The notes under the pieces are model-generated. The model had not been told where the DNA came from, did no database searches, and was given only the letters and a program-made list of their open reading frames with translations. Position numbers and translations under genes: made by a program. A stretch of DNA of 64,000 nucleotides, from the NCBI RefSeq assembly GCF_024614185.1, contig NZ_JAHTLF010000015.1:248001-312000 (forward strand). The letters are read 5' to 3'. This DNA is from Nocardioides carbamazepini (GTDB lineage Bacteria; Actinomycetota; Actinomycetes; Propionibacteriales; Nocardioidaceae). Below, in pieces: positions 1-9,350 of this stretch. Numbering within the stretch: position 1 is the first letter of the stretch; each line of letters starts with the position of its first letter.

Positions 1-1007
1 CGCACGCGCGGGTCGATGACGGCGTACAGCAGGTCCACGACGATGTTCGCCGCGATGACGAAGCCGGCCAGCAAGATGACCAGGCCGACCGTGGTGGGTA
101 GGTCGAAGTCGGTGCTCGCCAGCACAGCCAACTTGCCCATGCCGGGATAGTTGAAGACGGACTCGGTGATGATCGCGCCGCCCATCAGGCCGGCGAAGTC
201 GAGACCGGCCATGGTCACGATCGGAGTCAAGGCCGCGCGGAGTGCGTGCTTGAAGGTGACCGTGCGCTCAGGCAGGCCTTTCGCTCGTGCCGTGCGGACG
301 TAGTCCTCCTGGAAGGACTCGATCACGTACGAGCGGGTCATCCGGACGTAGGCGGCCATGAAGAACAGGCACAGCGTGATAGCGGGCAGGGTCAGGCCCG
401 ACAGCCAGCCACCGATGCCTCCCTCGGCTATCGAGGTGTAGCGCGGGATCTCAGTCAGGCCCCATTGGATCGCGACGAACTTGTAGAGTAGGAGCCCGAC
501 GAAGAAGGTCGGGAACGCGAAGCCGATCAGCGAGAGACCTACCACGCCGCGGTCGATGAGCATGCCCTTCTTGAGCGCCGCCAGCACGCCGAACAGGATG
601 CCGCCAGCCATCCACAGCACGAACGCGGCGACGGCCAGGGAGAACGACACCGGGAAGGTGTCCTTGATCAGGTTCGTGACTGTGTCGCCACGTTCACGGG
701 AGTAGCCCAGGCAGGGCGCCTCACAGCGAACGATCGTCTGGGGCGCCGTCTCGCGCAGCTTGGGGTCGTCCGGGAAGTCGCGGCCCGCCACGACACCCTT
801 GGCGAAGTCCGACCACTGGTTGATGAAGCTGTCGTCGTAGCCCATCGCGGCAGCGGTCTCCTTCTTCTGCGCGGCGGAGCAGTTCTTGCCGCAGATGAAG
901 GACTCCTGATCGATCGGCGAGGCGAAAAACAGCGCGAAGGTGACGATGCTCATCACGATGAGCATGATCACGCCGGCGAAGACACGGCGGATGACGTACG
1001 CGAGCAC
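1..1007 (-). CDS. ABC transporter permease, DppB-like (3' end outside window)
   Basis: Inner-membrane permease of a peptide/nickel-type ABC importer. About 335 codons are visible, with the C-terminus cut by the window edge. I chose the GTG at 1007 because GAGAAGG lies 7 nt upstream and the product opens with a short cytoplasmic stretch and a hydrophobic helix (IMLIVMSIVTFALFF). A long extracytoplasmic loop with several Cys follows. Near residues 245-265 is the EAA-type cytoplasmic loop (YVRTARAKGLPERTV), where the ATPase docks. It is the third gene of the importer operon, after a DppC-like permease and the binding protein. The ATPase genes presumably lie beyond position 1. Substrate is not deducible from sequence. 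Confidence 0.88.
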   Translation of the reverse strand, partial: MLAYVIRRVFAGVIMLIVMSIVTFALFFASPIDQESFICGKNCSAAQKKETAAAMGYDDSFINQWSDFAKGVVAGRDFPDDPKLRETAPQTIVRCEAPCLGYSRERGDTVTNLIKDTFPVSFSLAVAAFVLWMAGGILFGVLAALKKGMLIDRGVVGLSLIGFAFPTFFVGLLLYKFVAIQWGLTEIPRYTSIAEGGIGGWLSGLTLPAITLCLFFMAAYVRMTRSYVIESFQEDYVRTARAKGLPERTVTFKHALRAALTPIVTMAGLDFAGLMGGAIITESVFNYPGMGKLAVLASTDFDLPTTVGLVILLAGFVIAANIVVDLLYAVIDPRV

Positions 1008-1051
1008 AGCAGACCTTCTCGAAGGGTTGGTGGCCGGTGGGCACCGACGAA

Positions 1052-1078
1052 CGGGGGCCGCCGTGAGGGCGGCCCCCG
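1052..1078 (-). terminator. Hairpin between binding-protein and DppB-like permease genes
   Basis: A perfect 11-bp stem (1052-1062 pairs with 1068-1078) with a 5-nt loop lies in the 95-bp gap inside the importer operon. There is no strong U-tract. It probably causes partial termination or 3'-end protection, giving more binding protein than permease, a common arrangement in such operons. Confidence 0.55.
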
Positions 1079-1102
1079 ATCGTCAACTGGTTGTCGACAG
1101 AG

Positions 1103-2848
1103 TCACTTCTCGACGCCGAGCACGGCGAGGTCGGCGTAGCCGTTCACCGACACGTTGTTGGCGTAGCCGGTGACCTTCCCTCCGTGGACGAAGTTGAAGA
1201 TCGTGATCTCCAGCGGGATGTAGGCGACGTCCTCACCCAGCTTGGCGTCGACCGCGGCCCACTTGTCGGCCGCCGCGTCGAGGTCGGGCTCGGCGTAGGC
1301 GTCGTCGATGAGCTGGTCGACCTCGGGGCCGCCCTTGTAGTTGCCGTAGTCGTTGCCGTTGGAGTCACCGGTCAGGTTGATCCGGCTGTCGAACAGCGGC
1401 GGGATGACGGTGCCGGCGGACGCCCAGTCAGCGCCCCAACCACCCCAGGTGACGTCGAAGTCGGCGTCCGGCTTCTGGATCACGGCGTAGTAGGTGTCCT
1501 CCAGCGGGTCCAGCTCGGTCTCGAAGCCGGCCTTGTCCCAGGCGGCCTTGAGGGCGGAGGCCTGGTTGTCGGAGGTCGGCGTGCCGCCCGAGTAGGTGAA
1601 CTTGATCTTCACCGGCTTCGGGGCGGAGCACTTCTCGAGCGCGGCCGCGGCGGCGTCCGGGTCACCGGCGGCCGGGATGTCCGCGAATGCCGGGTTCGGC
1701 TGGTAGCCGGGCACGCTGGGGTTGATCACCGAGTCGGTGGCCTTGAAGTACTGGTCGCCACCGCCGGCCTTGATCCAGCCCGCGCGGTCGGTCGCCAGCT
1801 TGAGCGCCTCGCGGCAGTTGGCGTCCTTGAAGACCGGGGAGTTGAAGTTGGGCAGCACGTAGTCGACGTACGGCGACTCGACCTGGGTGTAGCGGTCCCC
1901 GGCCTCGTCCTTCCGGCTGAACAGGGCCGGCGGGAGACGACGCTCGGTCACGGCGTACTGCGCGTCACCCGAGTCCGCGAGCAGTTGCTCGTAGATCGCC
2001 TCGTCGGTGTCACCCTCGCGGAAGTCCCAGGTGTCGGGGTAGGCCTTGCGGATCGGGTCGGTGGACTCGTCCCAGTTCTCGTTGCGGACGAACTTGCCAC
2101 CGGTGCCCTCCTTCCAGTCACCGTCGAGCTTGTAGGGACCGTTGGAGATGATCTCGAAATTGTTGGCGTCACCCTTGTCGAGGTCGGCCCGGTACGGGTC
2201 GAGGTAGCGCAGCTGCGCGATCGACAGCGGGAAGTCCGGCCACGCCTTCTTGAAGCGGTACGTGATCGTCTGCCCCTCGCAGGTGACGGCCTGGTCGTAG
2301 AGCTCCTGACCCTTCTTCGAGTAGGGGCCCTTGTAGGCCGGCAGGTCGTCGTCCCCGGTGGGGATGTCGAGGTAGGTGAACAGGTAGTTGGCCGGGCCGC
2401 CGATGATCACGTCGGTCGCGAAGTTCCGCGACGCGCCGTACTTGAAGTCCTCACACGTGATCGGCTGGCCGTCCTCCCACTTGACGTCGTCGCGGACCGT
2501 GAAGGTCCACGTCTTGCCAGCGTCCTCGGTGGTGCCCGTGTCGGTCGCGAGGTCGGGAACGGGGGTCGTGCCCTCCACCGGGTCGTTGGACGCGGGCAGC
2601 GCCACCAGGCTCCGGTAGAACAGGCGACCCGAGTTGTTCAGGTCACGACCGATGTACATGCGCTGGGGGTCCCAGTGCTCGACGGTACGTGGACCGACGA
2701 AGAAGATGGCGTCGCCACCCTTCTCCGCCTTGCCGCTGCTGCTGCCGCCGCCGTTGTCGTCGTCGCCGCTGCCACCGCCACACGCGGCCAGCGTGGCCGC
2801 GAGCGCTGTGGCCGCGAGCGCAGCCAATGGCTTCTTGGTGAAGGCCAT
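1103..2848 (-). CDS. Extracellular solute-binding lipoprotein, family 5 (DppA/OppA type)
   Basis: Captures oligopeptides or similar solutes outside the membrane and delivers them to the flanking permeases. It is 581 aa, usual for the SBP_bac_5 family. The N-terminus is a lipoprotein signal: two Lys, a hydrophobic stretch and lipobox LAAC with Cys23, followed by a Gly/Ser/Asp linker. The body has family-like stretches such as the WTFTVRDDVKWEDGQPIT segment near residue 112. It lies between the two permease genes, with a hairpin downstream that may raise its relative expression. Ligand specificity cannot be read from the sequence. Confidence 0.9.
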   Translation of the reverse strand: MAFTKKPLAALAATALAATLAACGGGSGDDDNGGGSSSGKAEKGGDAIFFVGPRTVEHWDPQRMYIGRDLNNSGRLFYRSLVALPASNDPVEGTTPVPDLATDTGTTEDAGKTWTFTVRDDVKWEDGQPITCEDFKYGASRNFATDVIIGGPANYLFTYLDIPTGDDDLPAYKGPYSKKGQELYDQAVTCEGQTITYRFKKAWPDFPLSIAQLRYLDPYRADLDKGDANNFEIISNGPYKLDGDWKEGTGGKFVRNENWDESTDPIRKAYPDTWDFREGDTDEAIYEQLLADSGDAQYAVTERRLPPALFSRKDEAGDRYTQVESPYVDYVLPNFNSPVFKDANCREALKLATDRAGWIKAGGGDQYFKATDSVINPSVPGYQPNPAFADIPAAGDPDAAAAALEKCSAPKPVKIKFTYSGGTPTSDNQASALKAAWDKAGFETELDPLEDTYYAVIQKPDADFDVTWGGWGADWASAGTVIPPLFDSRINLTGDSNGNDYGNYKGGPEVDQLIDDAYAEPDLDAAADKWAAVDAKLGEDVAYIPLEITIFNFVHGGKVTGYANNVSVNGYADLAVLGVEK

Positions 2849-2936
2849 TCAACTATCTCCTTTTCGGTGAGTGACGCCGGCGGGGCCGGCGCCTCAGAGC
2901 TCCGCGTCCCGAATGTCGGCGGAGCACTGGGTCCTG

Positions 2937-3962
2937 TTATCGGTGCGACTTGGGGTCGAGCGCGTCGCGGGCGCCGTCGCCGACGAGGTTGAACACCACG
3001 ACGATGAGAGCCAGCAGGAAACCTGGGAGGAAGAAGTACGTCGGGTCGCCGCTCGTGTAGTCCTTCGAGTGGGCGAGGATGTTGCCGAGCGTCGGGGTCG
3101 GCGGCTTGATGCCCACGTTGAGGAAGTTGAAGGCCGCCTCCGCGGAGATGTAGGCGGGGACGAGCAGCGTGAGATAGACGAGCACGGGCGCCCAGACGTT
3201 GGGCAGCACCTCGCGGAAGTAGAGCCGGCGGCGCGACGCGCCGAAGAGCCGGGCCGCCTCGATGAACTCGCGCTCACGGATCGAGAGCACCTGGCCGCGC
3301 ACGACGCGGGCCACCGGCGGCCAGCCGAACACCGCCAGGATGCCGATCACGAACACGCCGTTGGCCAGGTCGGCCTTCCCGAGGAAGCCCAAGCCCGGGA
3401 GGTCACCGACGTCGTTGCGCAGCAACTGCACGGTCGGCGCTGCCATCGCCAGCAGCATCATGGTCTGCGGGAACGAGAGCGTCAGGTCGATGATCCGGCC
3501 GATGGTCGCGTCGATCAAACCGCCGGAAAAGCCCGCCACGATGCCGAGAATCGAGCCGATGATGACTGTGATGACCGTCCCGGTCAGCGCGATGGCCAGC
3601 GAGGAGGAGATCGCCAGCATCAGCCGCGAGAGCAGGTCGCGGCCCAGGCCGGGGTCGACGCCGAGCGGGTGGTCCCAGCTGACGCCGCCGAAGGCGCCTT
3701 GTGGGAGGACGCCGTCGTCGGACAGGAGGTTCTGGTGCGGCTCGTTGGGGTTGAGGACTCCCAACGCGACCAGGATCGGTGCCGCGATCGCGCAGAGCAC
3801 GATCAACACGGACAGGACGAACGAGATCATCGACAGCTTGTCCGCCCGGAACCTGGCGATCGCCAGCTGGGTCGGAGACCGCCCCGCGACCTTGACGACG
3901 GCGTCGTCCTCGACCGGAACCGCAGCCTCGTGGATCTCCAGTTCGGAGCCCGGGATCGTCAT
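2937..3962 (-). CDS. ABC transporter permease, DppC-like
   Basis: Second permease of the importer and first gene of the operon in the window. From the ATG at 3962 it is 341 aa. That start has GAGG 5 nt upstream and gives the common MTIPGSELEI opening; an in-frame GTG at 4013 would add 17 residues. An N-terminal cytoplasmic tail precedes the first membrane helix (SMISFVLSVLIVLCAIAAPILV), typical of DppC/OppC. Five more hydrophobic segments and the EAA loop (FIEAARLFGASRRRLYFREV) follow. Together with the partial permease at 1-1007 it should form the membrane pore. Confidence 0.88.
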   Translation of the reverse strand: MTIPGSELEIHEAAVPVEDDAVVKVAGRSPTQLAIARFRADKLSMISFVLSVLIVLCAIAAPILVALGVLNPNEPHQNLLSDDGVLPQGAFGGVSWDHPLGVDPGLGRDLLSRLMLAISSSLAIALTGTVITVIIGSILGIVAGFSGGLIDATIGRIIDLTLSFPQTMMLLAMAAPTVQLLRNDVGDLPGLGFLGKADLANGVFVIGILAVFGWPPVARVVRGQVLSIREREFIEAARLFGASRRRLYFREVLPNVWAPVLVYLTLLVPAYISAEAAFNFLNVGIKPPTPTLGNILAHSKDYTSGDPTYFFLPGFLLALIVVVFNLVGDGARDALDPKSHR

Positions 3963-4112
3963 CTTCACCTCGTCGCCGTGCGTCACGGATGCGACGCGGA
4001 CCCTGGGGGCCACGCGCCGTCCGTGACACTAGGCGTACTTGGTGCGTCAAGGCGATAGCGACGCGGTAACGGTTTGGTCTCGACGCCCGGCAAAGCGTCC
4101 GGCGAGCAGGCC

Positions 4113-5894
4113 TCAGGCCTTGGTTTCCTCCGCCGGACGGGCGTCCACACCGGCTTCCTTCCGCTGCTCCGGCGTGATCGGTGCCGGCGCCGCCGTCAGC
4201 GGGTCGAAGCCGCCGCCGGTCTTGGGGAAGGCGATGACGTCGCGGATCGACTCGGTGCCGGCCAGCAGCGCGACGACGCGGTCCCAGCCGAACGCGATGC
4301 CGCCGTGCGGCGGGGCGCCGTACTTGAAGGCCTCCAGCAGGAAGCCGAACTTCTCCTCGGCCTCCGCCGCGCCGATGCCCATCACCTCGAACACCCGCTT
4401 CTGGATGTCCTCGCGGTGGATACGGATGGAGCCGCCGCCGATCTCGTTGCCGTTGCAGACGATGTCGTAGGCCCACGCCAGCGCGGTGCCGGGCTCGCTG
4501 TCGAAGGACTCGAGGTCCTGCGGGCTGGTGAAGGCGTGGTGGACCGCCGTCCACGCTCCCCCGCCGACCGCGACGTCGCCGGCCGCCGTCGCCTCGTCGG
4601 CCGGCTCGAAGAGGGGGGCGTCGACGACCCACAGGAAGCTCCAGGCGTCCTCGTCGAGCAGACCCGCCCGGCGGCCGATCTCCAGGCGGGCGGCGCCCAG
4701 CAGCGCGCGGCTCGACTTCACCGCGCCGGCGGCGAAGAAGATGCAGTCACCCGGCTGCGCCCCGACGTGGGCGGCCAGACCGGCCTTCTCCTCGTCGGTG
4801 ATGTTCTTGGCGACCGGGCCGCCGAGCTCGCCGTCCTCCTGGACCAGGACGTAGGCGAGGCCCTTGGCGCCACGCTGCTTGGCCCACTCCTGCCACGCGT
4901 CGAGCTGCTTGCGGGGCTGACTCGCCCCGCCCGGCATCACCACCGCGCCGACGTACGGCGCCTGGAAGACGCGGAAGGGCGTCTCCTTGAAGTAGTCGGT
5001 GCACTCGACCAGCTCCAGGTCCATCCGCAGGTCGGGCTTGTCGGATCCGTAGCGGGCCATCGCCTCGGCGTACGTCATCCGCGGCAGGGGCAGCGGGACG
5101 TCGACGCCGATCAGCTTCCAGAGGGCGGCGACGATCTGCTCGCCCAGGGCGATCACGTCGTCCTGGGTCACGAAGCTCATCTCGATGTCGAGCTGGGTGA
5201 ACTCCGGCTGTCGGTCGGCGCGGAAGTCCTCGTCGCGGTAGCAGCGCGCGATCTGGTAGTAGCGCTCCATGCCGGCGACCATCAACAGCTGCTTGAACAG
5301 CTGGGGGCTCTGGGGCAGGGCGTACCAGCTGCCCGGCCGCAGGCGCGCGGGGACGAGGAAGTCGCGGGCGCCCTCGGGCGTCGACCGGGTCAGCGTGGGC
5401 GTCTCGATCTCGACGAAGCCGTGTCCGGCGAGCACGTCGCGCGCGGCCTTGTTGACGTCGCTGCGCAGCCGGATCGCGTTGCCCGGTACCGTGCGGCGCA
5501 GGTCGAGGTAGCGGTGCTTGAGCCGCACCTCCTCCCCCACGTCGATGTGGTCGCTGATCGGGAACGGCAGCGCCGCCGCGGCGCTGAGCACCTCGACGTC
5601 GGTGGCGACGACCTCGATCGCCCCGGTGGGCAGGTTGGGGTTCTCCCGGCCCTCACCGCGCTCGGTGACCTCGCCGGTCACTTGCAGGCAGTACTCCGAG
5701 CGCAGGCTGTGGGCGACGTCCTCGTCGCGGATCACGACCTGGACGACGCCACTGGCCTCACGCAGGTCGATGAAGGCCACCCCACCGTGATCGCGTCGGT
5801 TGGCCACCCACCCGGCGAGGGTGACCACCTGGCCGACGTTCTCGGCGCGCAGGGCGCCGGCACTGTGCGTCCTCATCGGGAGGGTGCGGATCAC
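4113..5894 (-). CDS. aspS: Aspartyl-tRNA synthetase
   Basis: Charges tRNA-Asp. The product is 593 aa, the normal bacterial AspRS length including the GAD insertion. Visible: N-terminal OB-fold anticodon domain ([22 protein letters not shown]), class II motif 2 region ([19 protein letters not shown]), active-site [12 protein letters not shown], and motif 3 ([16 protein letters not shown]). I chose GTG at 5894, preceded by GAAGGGG at 7 nt, because it forms a GTGA overlap with the hisS stop; an ATG at 5876 is the alternative. Whether it is discriminating or also charges tRNA-Asn was not determined. Confidence 0.96.
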   Translation of the reverse strand: MIRTLPMRTHSAGALRAENVGQVVTLAGWVANRRDHGGVAFIDLREASGVVQVVIRDEDVAHSLRSEYCLQVTGEVTERGEGRENPNLPTGAIEVVATDVEVLSAAAALPFPISDHIDVGEEVRLKHRYLDLRRTVPGNAIRLRSDVNKAARDVLAGHGFVEIETPTLTRSTPEGARDFLVPARLRPGSWYALPQSPQLFKQLLMVAGMERYYQIARCYRDEDFRADRQPEFTQLDIEMSFVTQDDVIALGEQIVAALWKLIGVDVPLPLPRMTYAEAMARYGSDKPDLRMDLELVECTDYFKETPFRVFQAPYVGAVVMPGGASQPRKQLDAWQEWAKQRGAKGLAYVLVQEDGELGGPVAKNITDEEKAGLAAHVGAQPGDCIFFAAGAVKSSRALLGAARLEIGRRAGLLDEDAWSFLWVVDAPLFEPADEATAAGDVAVGGGAWTAVHHAFTSPQDLESFDSEPGTALAWAYDIVCNGNEIGGGSIRIHREDIQKRVFEVMGIGAAEAEEKFGFLLEAFKYGAPPHGGIAFGWDRVVALLAGTESIRDVIAFPKTGGGFDPLTAAPAPITPEQRKEAGVDARPAEETKA

Positions 5895-7276
5895 GAGGAT
5901 TCCCCTTCGTTCTTGTCTTCTGTGGTGGTGACGACCTGCGGACGCAGGTCCTGGGGAGGAGGCTGCCAGGTCGCGGGGTCGGCCGCGACCTGGTTGCCGC
6001 TGCGGATGTCCTTGACCTCGCCGCGGCCGTCGGCGTCCGGGAACCAGACATACGGGATGCCACGCCGCTCGGCGTGGCGGATCTGCTTGCCGAACCTCGC
6101 GGCGCTCGGCGCGACCTCGCACGGGATGCCGCCGGCCCGCAGCGCGGTGGCGACCGTGTCCGCGTCTGCTCGGGACTCCTCGTCGGTCACGGCCACCAGC
6201 ACCACGCTCGGCACCGAGCGGTCCGCGGTCAGCACGCCGCGCTGGACGAGGGGTACGAGCAGCCGACTCAGGCCGAGCGAGATGCCGACGCCGGGGTACG
6301 TCGTGCGGCCGTCGGACGCGAGCGCGTCGTACCGCCCCCCGGAGCAGATGGAGCCGAGCGACTCGTAGCCGTCGAGGCGGGTCTCGAAAACGGTGCCGGT
6401 GTAGTAGTCCAGGCCGCGCGCGATGGAGAGGTCGGCCTCGATCCGGGCCTGGCCGGTGACCAGCGGCGCGCAGGCGCGCACCAGCGCGGCCAGCTCGTCG
6501 AGGCCCTCGTCGAGCAGGTCGTGGCTGACGCCGAGGGCGCGGACCCGGTCCACGAAGGTGTCGTCGGTCGCGCGGATCGTCGCGAGGGCGAGCGCCTTGT
6601 CGGCCTGGTCCTCGGCGATCCCGGCCTCGGTGAGCAACAGCTCGCGTACCCGGGCGGGCTCGAGCTTGTCCAGCTTGTCCACCAGACGCATCACCTCGTC
6701 GATGCCGTCGGCGTCGAGCCCGAGGCCGGCGTAGAAGCCCTGGATCAGCTTGCGGTTGTTGACCTGGAGCCGGAACCCGGGCAGGCCGATCGCGTCGGGT
6801 CGGGCCAGGTTCGCCAGCGCCTCGAGCATGACCCGCGCGATCTCGACGTCGTGGTGGAACGCCAGCGTGTCGCGCCCGACGATGTCGATGTCGGCCTGGG
6901 TGAACTCGCGGAAACGGCCCTCCTGGGGGCGCTCGCCACGCCAGACCTTCTGGATCTGGTAGCGGCGGAAGGGGAACTCCAGCCTCCCGGCGTTCTCCAG
7001 CACGTAGCGCGCGAACGGCACGGTCAGGTCGAAGTGGAGACCGATCCCCTTGTCCCTGCCGCTCTCGTCCTCCTGGAGACGACTCAGGACGTAGACCTCC
7101 TTGGAGGTGTCCCCCTTGCGGAGCAGCTGGTCGAGGGGCTCGACCGCCCGCGTCTCGATGCTGCCGAACCCGTGCAGCTCGAAGGTGCGCGCGAGGCTCG
7201 CGATCACCTCCTGCTCCACGAAGCGCTGGGCAGGCAGGAACTCGGGGAATCCGCTGAGCGGAGTGGGCTTCGCCAT
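5891..7276 (-). CDS. hisS: Histidyl-tRNA synthetase
   Basis: Charges tRNA-His. From ATG at 7276 it is 461 aa. Class II motifs are clear: motif 1 region ([18 protein letters not shown]), motif 2 ([23 protein letters not shown]), the HisRS signature [11 protein letters not shown] and GGRYD, and a C-terminal anticodon-binding domain. An in-frame GTG at 7288 overlaps the upstream hydrolase stop as GTGA and may be the true start, adding four residues. The gene is the middle member of a tightly coupled leftward operon with aspS downstream. Confidence 0.95.
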   Translation of the reverse strand: MAKPTPLSGFPEFLPAQRFVEQEVIASLARTFELHGFGSIETRAVEPLDQLLRKGDTSKEVYVLSRLQEDESGRDKGIGLHFDLTVPFARYVLENAGRLEFPFRRYQIQKVWRGERPQEGRFREFTQADIDIVGRDTLAFHHDVEIARVMLEALANLARPDAIGLPGFRLQVNNRKLIQGFYAGLGLDADGIDEVMRLVDKLDKLEPARVRELLLTEAGIAEDQADKALALATIRATDDTFVDRVRALGVSHDLLDEGLDELAALVRACAPLVTGQARIEADLSIARGLDYYTGTVFETRLDGYESLGSICSGGRYDALASDGRTTYPGVGISLGLSRLLVPLVQRGVLTADRSVPSVVLVAVTDEESRADADTVATALRAGGIPCEVAPSAARFGKQIRHAERRGIPYVWFPDADGRGEVKDIRSGNQVAADPATWQPPPQDLRPQVVTTTEDKNEGESS

Positions 7277-7284
7277 GCTGGTCG

Positions 7285-8013
7285 TCACAGTCCTCGGGTG
7301 ACTCGTCCGGCCCTGCTGGCGCCGGAGTCGATGAGGTCGAGCAGGAAGGGGTTGGTCGCGCGCTCGCGGCCGATGGACGTCTGCTCGCCGTGCCCGGGCA
7401 GGACCACGATGTCGTCGGCCAGGGGCAGCACCTTGGCGCTGAGCGAGCGGAGCATCGCGTCGTGGTCGCCGCCCGGCAGGTCGGTCCGGCCGATCGAGCC
7501 CTGGAAGAGCAGGTCGCCCGAGAACATCAGCTCGGAGATGTACGGGCCGCCGGCGGCGTCGTCCCAGGGCGTGCGGAAGGTCACCGAGCCCGCCGTGTGT
7601 CCCGGCGTGTGGTCGACGGCCAGCGTGAGCCCGGCGAGCTCGAGCTCGGCGCCGTCGGACAGCTCCGCCACCTCGTCCGGCTCCCTGAACTCGTAGTCGC
7701 CGCCGAGCAGCATGGCCGCCGACTCGCGCGAGATCCCGGCCATCGGATCGGCCAGCAGGTGCCGGTCGCCCGGATGGATCCACGCGGTGGCGTCATAGGT
7801 CCCGGCGACAGGGGTCACCGACCACATGTGGTCGATGTGGCCATGGGTCAACAAGACCGCCACCGGCTTCAACCGGTGCTCGCGGACGACCTCGGCCACA
7901 CCCTCCGCGGCGTCCTTGCCCGGGTCGATGACCACGCACTCGGCGCCCGGTGCCGTGGCCGCGACGTAGCAGTTGGTGCCCCATGGTCCGGCGGGGAAAG
8001 CGGCTATCAGCAC
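7285..8013 (-). CDS. Metallo-beta-lactamase-fold hydrolase (glyoxalase II-like)
   Basis: Zinc hydrolase of 242 aa, GTG start. The metal-binding signature THGHIDH is near residues 55-61, with further ligands in [10 protein letters not shown], the [10 protein letters not shown] segment and VLPGHGEQT. This pattern fits glyoxalase II/YcbL-type thioesterases, which hydrolyse S-acylated low-molecular-weight thiols. It is the first gene of the hydrolase-hisS-aspS operon, a common actinobacterial order. The natural thioester, perhaps a mycothiol conjugate, is inference. Confidence 0.88.
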   Translation of the reverse strand: MLIAAFPAGPWGTNCYVAATAPGAECVVIDPGKDAAEGVAEVVREHRLKPVAVLLTHGHIDHMWSVTPVAGTYDATAWIHPGDRHLLADPMAGISRESAAMLLGGDYEFREPDEVAELSDGAELELAGLTLAVDHTPGHTAGSVTFRTPWDDAAGGPYISELMFSGDLLFQGSIGRTDLPGGDHDAMLRSLSAKVLPLADDIVVLPGHGEQTSIGRERATNPFLLDLIDSGASRAGRVTRGL

Positions 8014-8059
8014 CGGCCCAGCCTATCGAGCGCTCCGGCTTTGATTAGCATGGGCCATT

Positions 8060-9298
8060 GTGACTACCTCCGACTGGGGCCGCGTCAGCGACGACGGCAC
8101 CGTCTACGTGAAGACGACCGATGGCGAGCGGGCAGTCGGGCAGATGCCCGACGCGACACCCGAGGAGGCCCTGGCCTTCTACACCAAGCGGTACGACAAC
8201 CTCTCGCTCGAGGTGGACCTGCTCCACCAACGGGTGCTGACCGGCGTGCTCTCGCCCGAGGAGGCGACCTCCTCGGTCAAGCTCGTGCGCGACCAGATCG
8301 TCGACGTGCACGCCGTCGGAGACCTCAGCGCCCTGGTGCGCAAGCTCGACGAGCTCGGCCCCGTGATCGCGACGCAGCGCGACGCCCGGCGGGCCGCCAA
8401 GGCCCAGCGCGTGGCCGAGGCGCGGGCCGAGAAGGAGCGCCTCGCGGCCGAGGCCGAGAAGATCGCCGGCGGCCGGGACTGGCGCAACGGGGCCAACCGG
8501 CTGCGTGAGCTGCTCGAGGAGTGGAAGAAGCTCCCCCGCATCGACAAGGCCGCCGACGACGAGCTGTGGCGCCGGTTCTCCTCGGCGCGCTCGGCGTACA
8601 CGAAGGCGCGCAAGTCGCACTTCGCCGAGCAGGACGAGAAGCGCGAGGGCGCGCGCGTCGTCAAGGAGCGGCTGGCCAAGGAGGCCGAGGCGCTCGCCTC
8701 CTCCACCGAGTGGGGACCCACCTCGGGCCGCTACCGCGACCTGATGCGCGACTGGAAGGCCGCCGGTCCCGCGCCCAAGGCCGTCGACGACGAGCTCTGG
8801 CGGCGCTTCCGCGGTGCCCAGGACACCTTCTTCGGCGCCCGCGACGCCGCCAACGCCGCTCTCGACACGGAGTTCGCCGCGAACGCCGTCGTCAAGGAGG
8901 CCCTGCTGCTGGAGGCGGAGGCGATCCTGCCCGTCCTCGAGTCGTCCGGCGACCTCGCCGCCGCGAAGGCCGCCTTCCGGGCCGTCGCCGACAAGTGGGA
9001 CGAGGCCGGCAAGGTCCCCCGCGACCGGATCAAGGACCTCGAGGGCCGGATGCGCGCCGTCGAGCAGGTCATCCGCCGCGCCGAGGACGACCAGTGGCGT
9101 CGTACGGACCCCGAGAAGTCCGCCCGGGCCGACGACATGGTCTCCAAGCTCGAGTCCGCCATCGCCGAGGCCGAGGCCAAGCTCGACGCCGCCCGCGCTC
9201 GGGGCGACGAGAAGAAGGTCCGTGAGCTGGAGGAGAACCTCGAGGGGCGCCGGTCCTTCCTGGAGATGGCGAAGAAGGCGTCCGCCGACTACCGCTGA
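8060..9298 (+). CDS. DUF349 domain protein
   Basis: 412 aa, GTG start, divergent from the hydrolase operon. At least three DUF349 repeats are visible, each with a WR..W/LWRRF pattern (for example WRNGANRLRELLEEWKKL, then ADDELWRRF and VDDELWRRFRGAQD). Between and after them are long charged Ala/Glu/Lys/Arg helices that should form coiled coils. No signal peptide or membrane segment. Function of the family is poorly defined; a cytoplasmic, possibly nucleic-acid-associated role is inference. The gene usually sits next to rel in actinobacteria, as here. Confidence 0.85.
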   Translation: MTTSDWGRVSDDGTVYVKTTDGERAVGQMPDATPEEALAFYTKRYDNLSLEVDLLHQRVLTGVLSPEEATSSVKLVRDQIVDVHAVGDLSALVRKLDELGPVIATQRDARRAAKAQRVAEARAEKERLAAEAEKIAGGRDWRNGANRLRELLEEWKKLPRIDKAADDELWRRFSSARSAYTKARKSHFAEQDEKREGARVVKERLAKEAEALASSTEWGPTSGRYRDLMRDWKAAGPAPKAVDDELWRRFRGAQDTFFGARDAANAALDTEFAANAVVKEALLLEAEAILPVLESSGDLAAAKAAFRAVADKWDEAGKVPRDRIKDLEGRMRAVEQVIRRAEDDQWRRTDPEKSARADDMVSKLESAIAEAEAKLDAARARGDEKKVRELEENLEGRRSFLEMAKKASADYR

Positions 9299-9308
9299 GC
9301 GCGCGACG

Positions 9309-9342
9309 AGGCCGCACGGGTTCCACCGAGCTCGTGCGGCCT
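9309..9342. terminator. Bidirectional terminator between convergent DUF349 gene and rel
   Basis: A perfect 10-bp stem (9309-9318 with 9333-9342) and 14-nt loop occupies most of the 52-bp gap between the two convergent genes, so it can serve both strands. Confidence 0.65.
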
Positions 9343-9350
9343 TGCTGCGT

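Noticed and set aside
1091..2992. Long plus-strand ORF of 633 codons
   Set aside because: Antisense shadow of the solute-binding protein gene; residues are Val/Arg/Gly-rich with no family resemblance.
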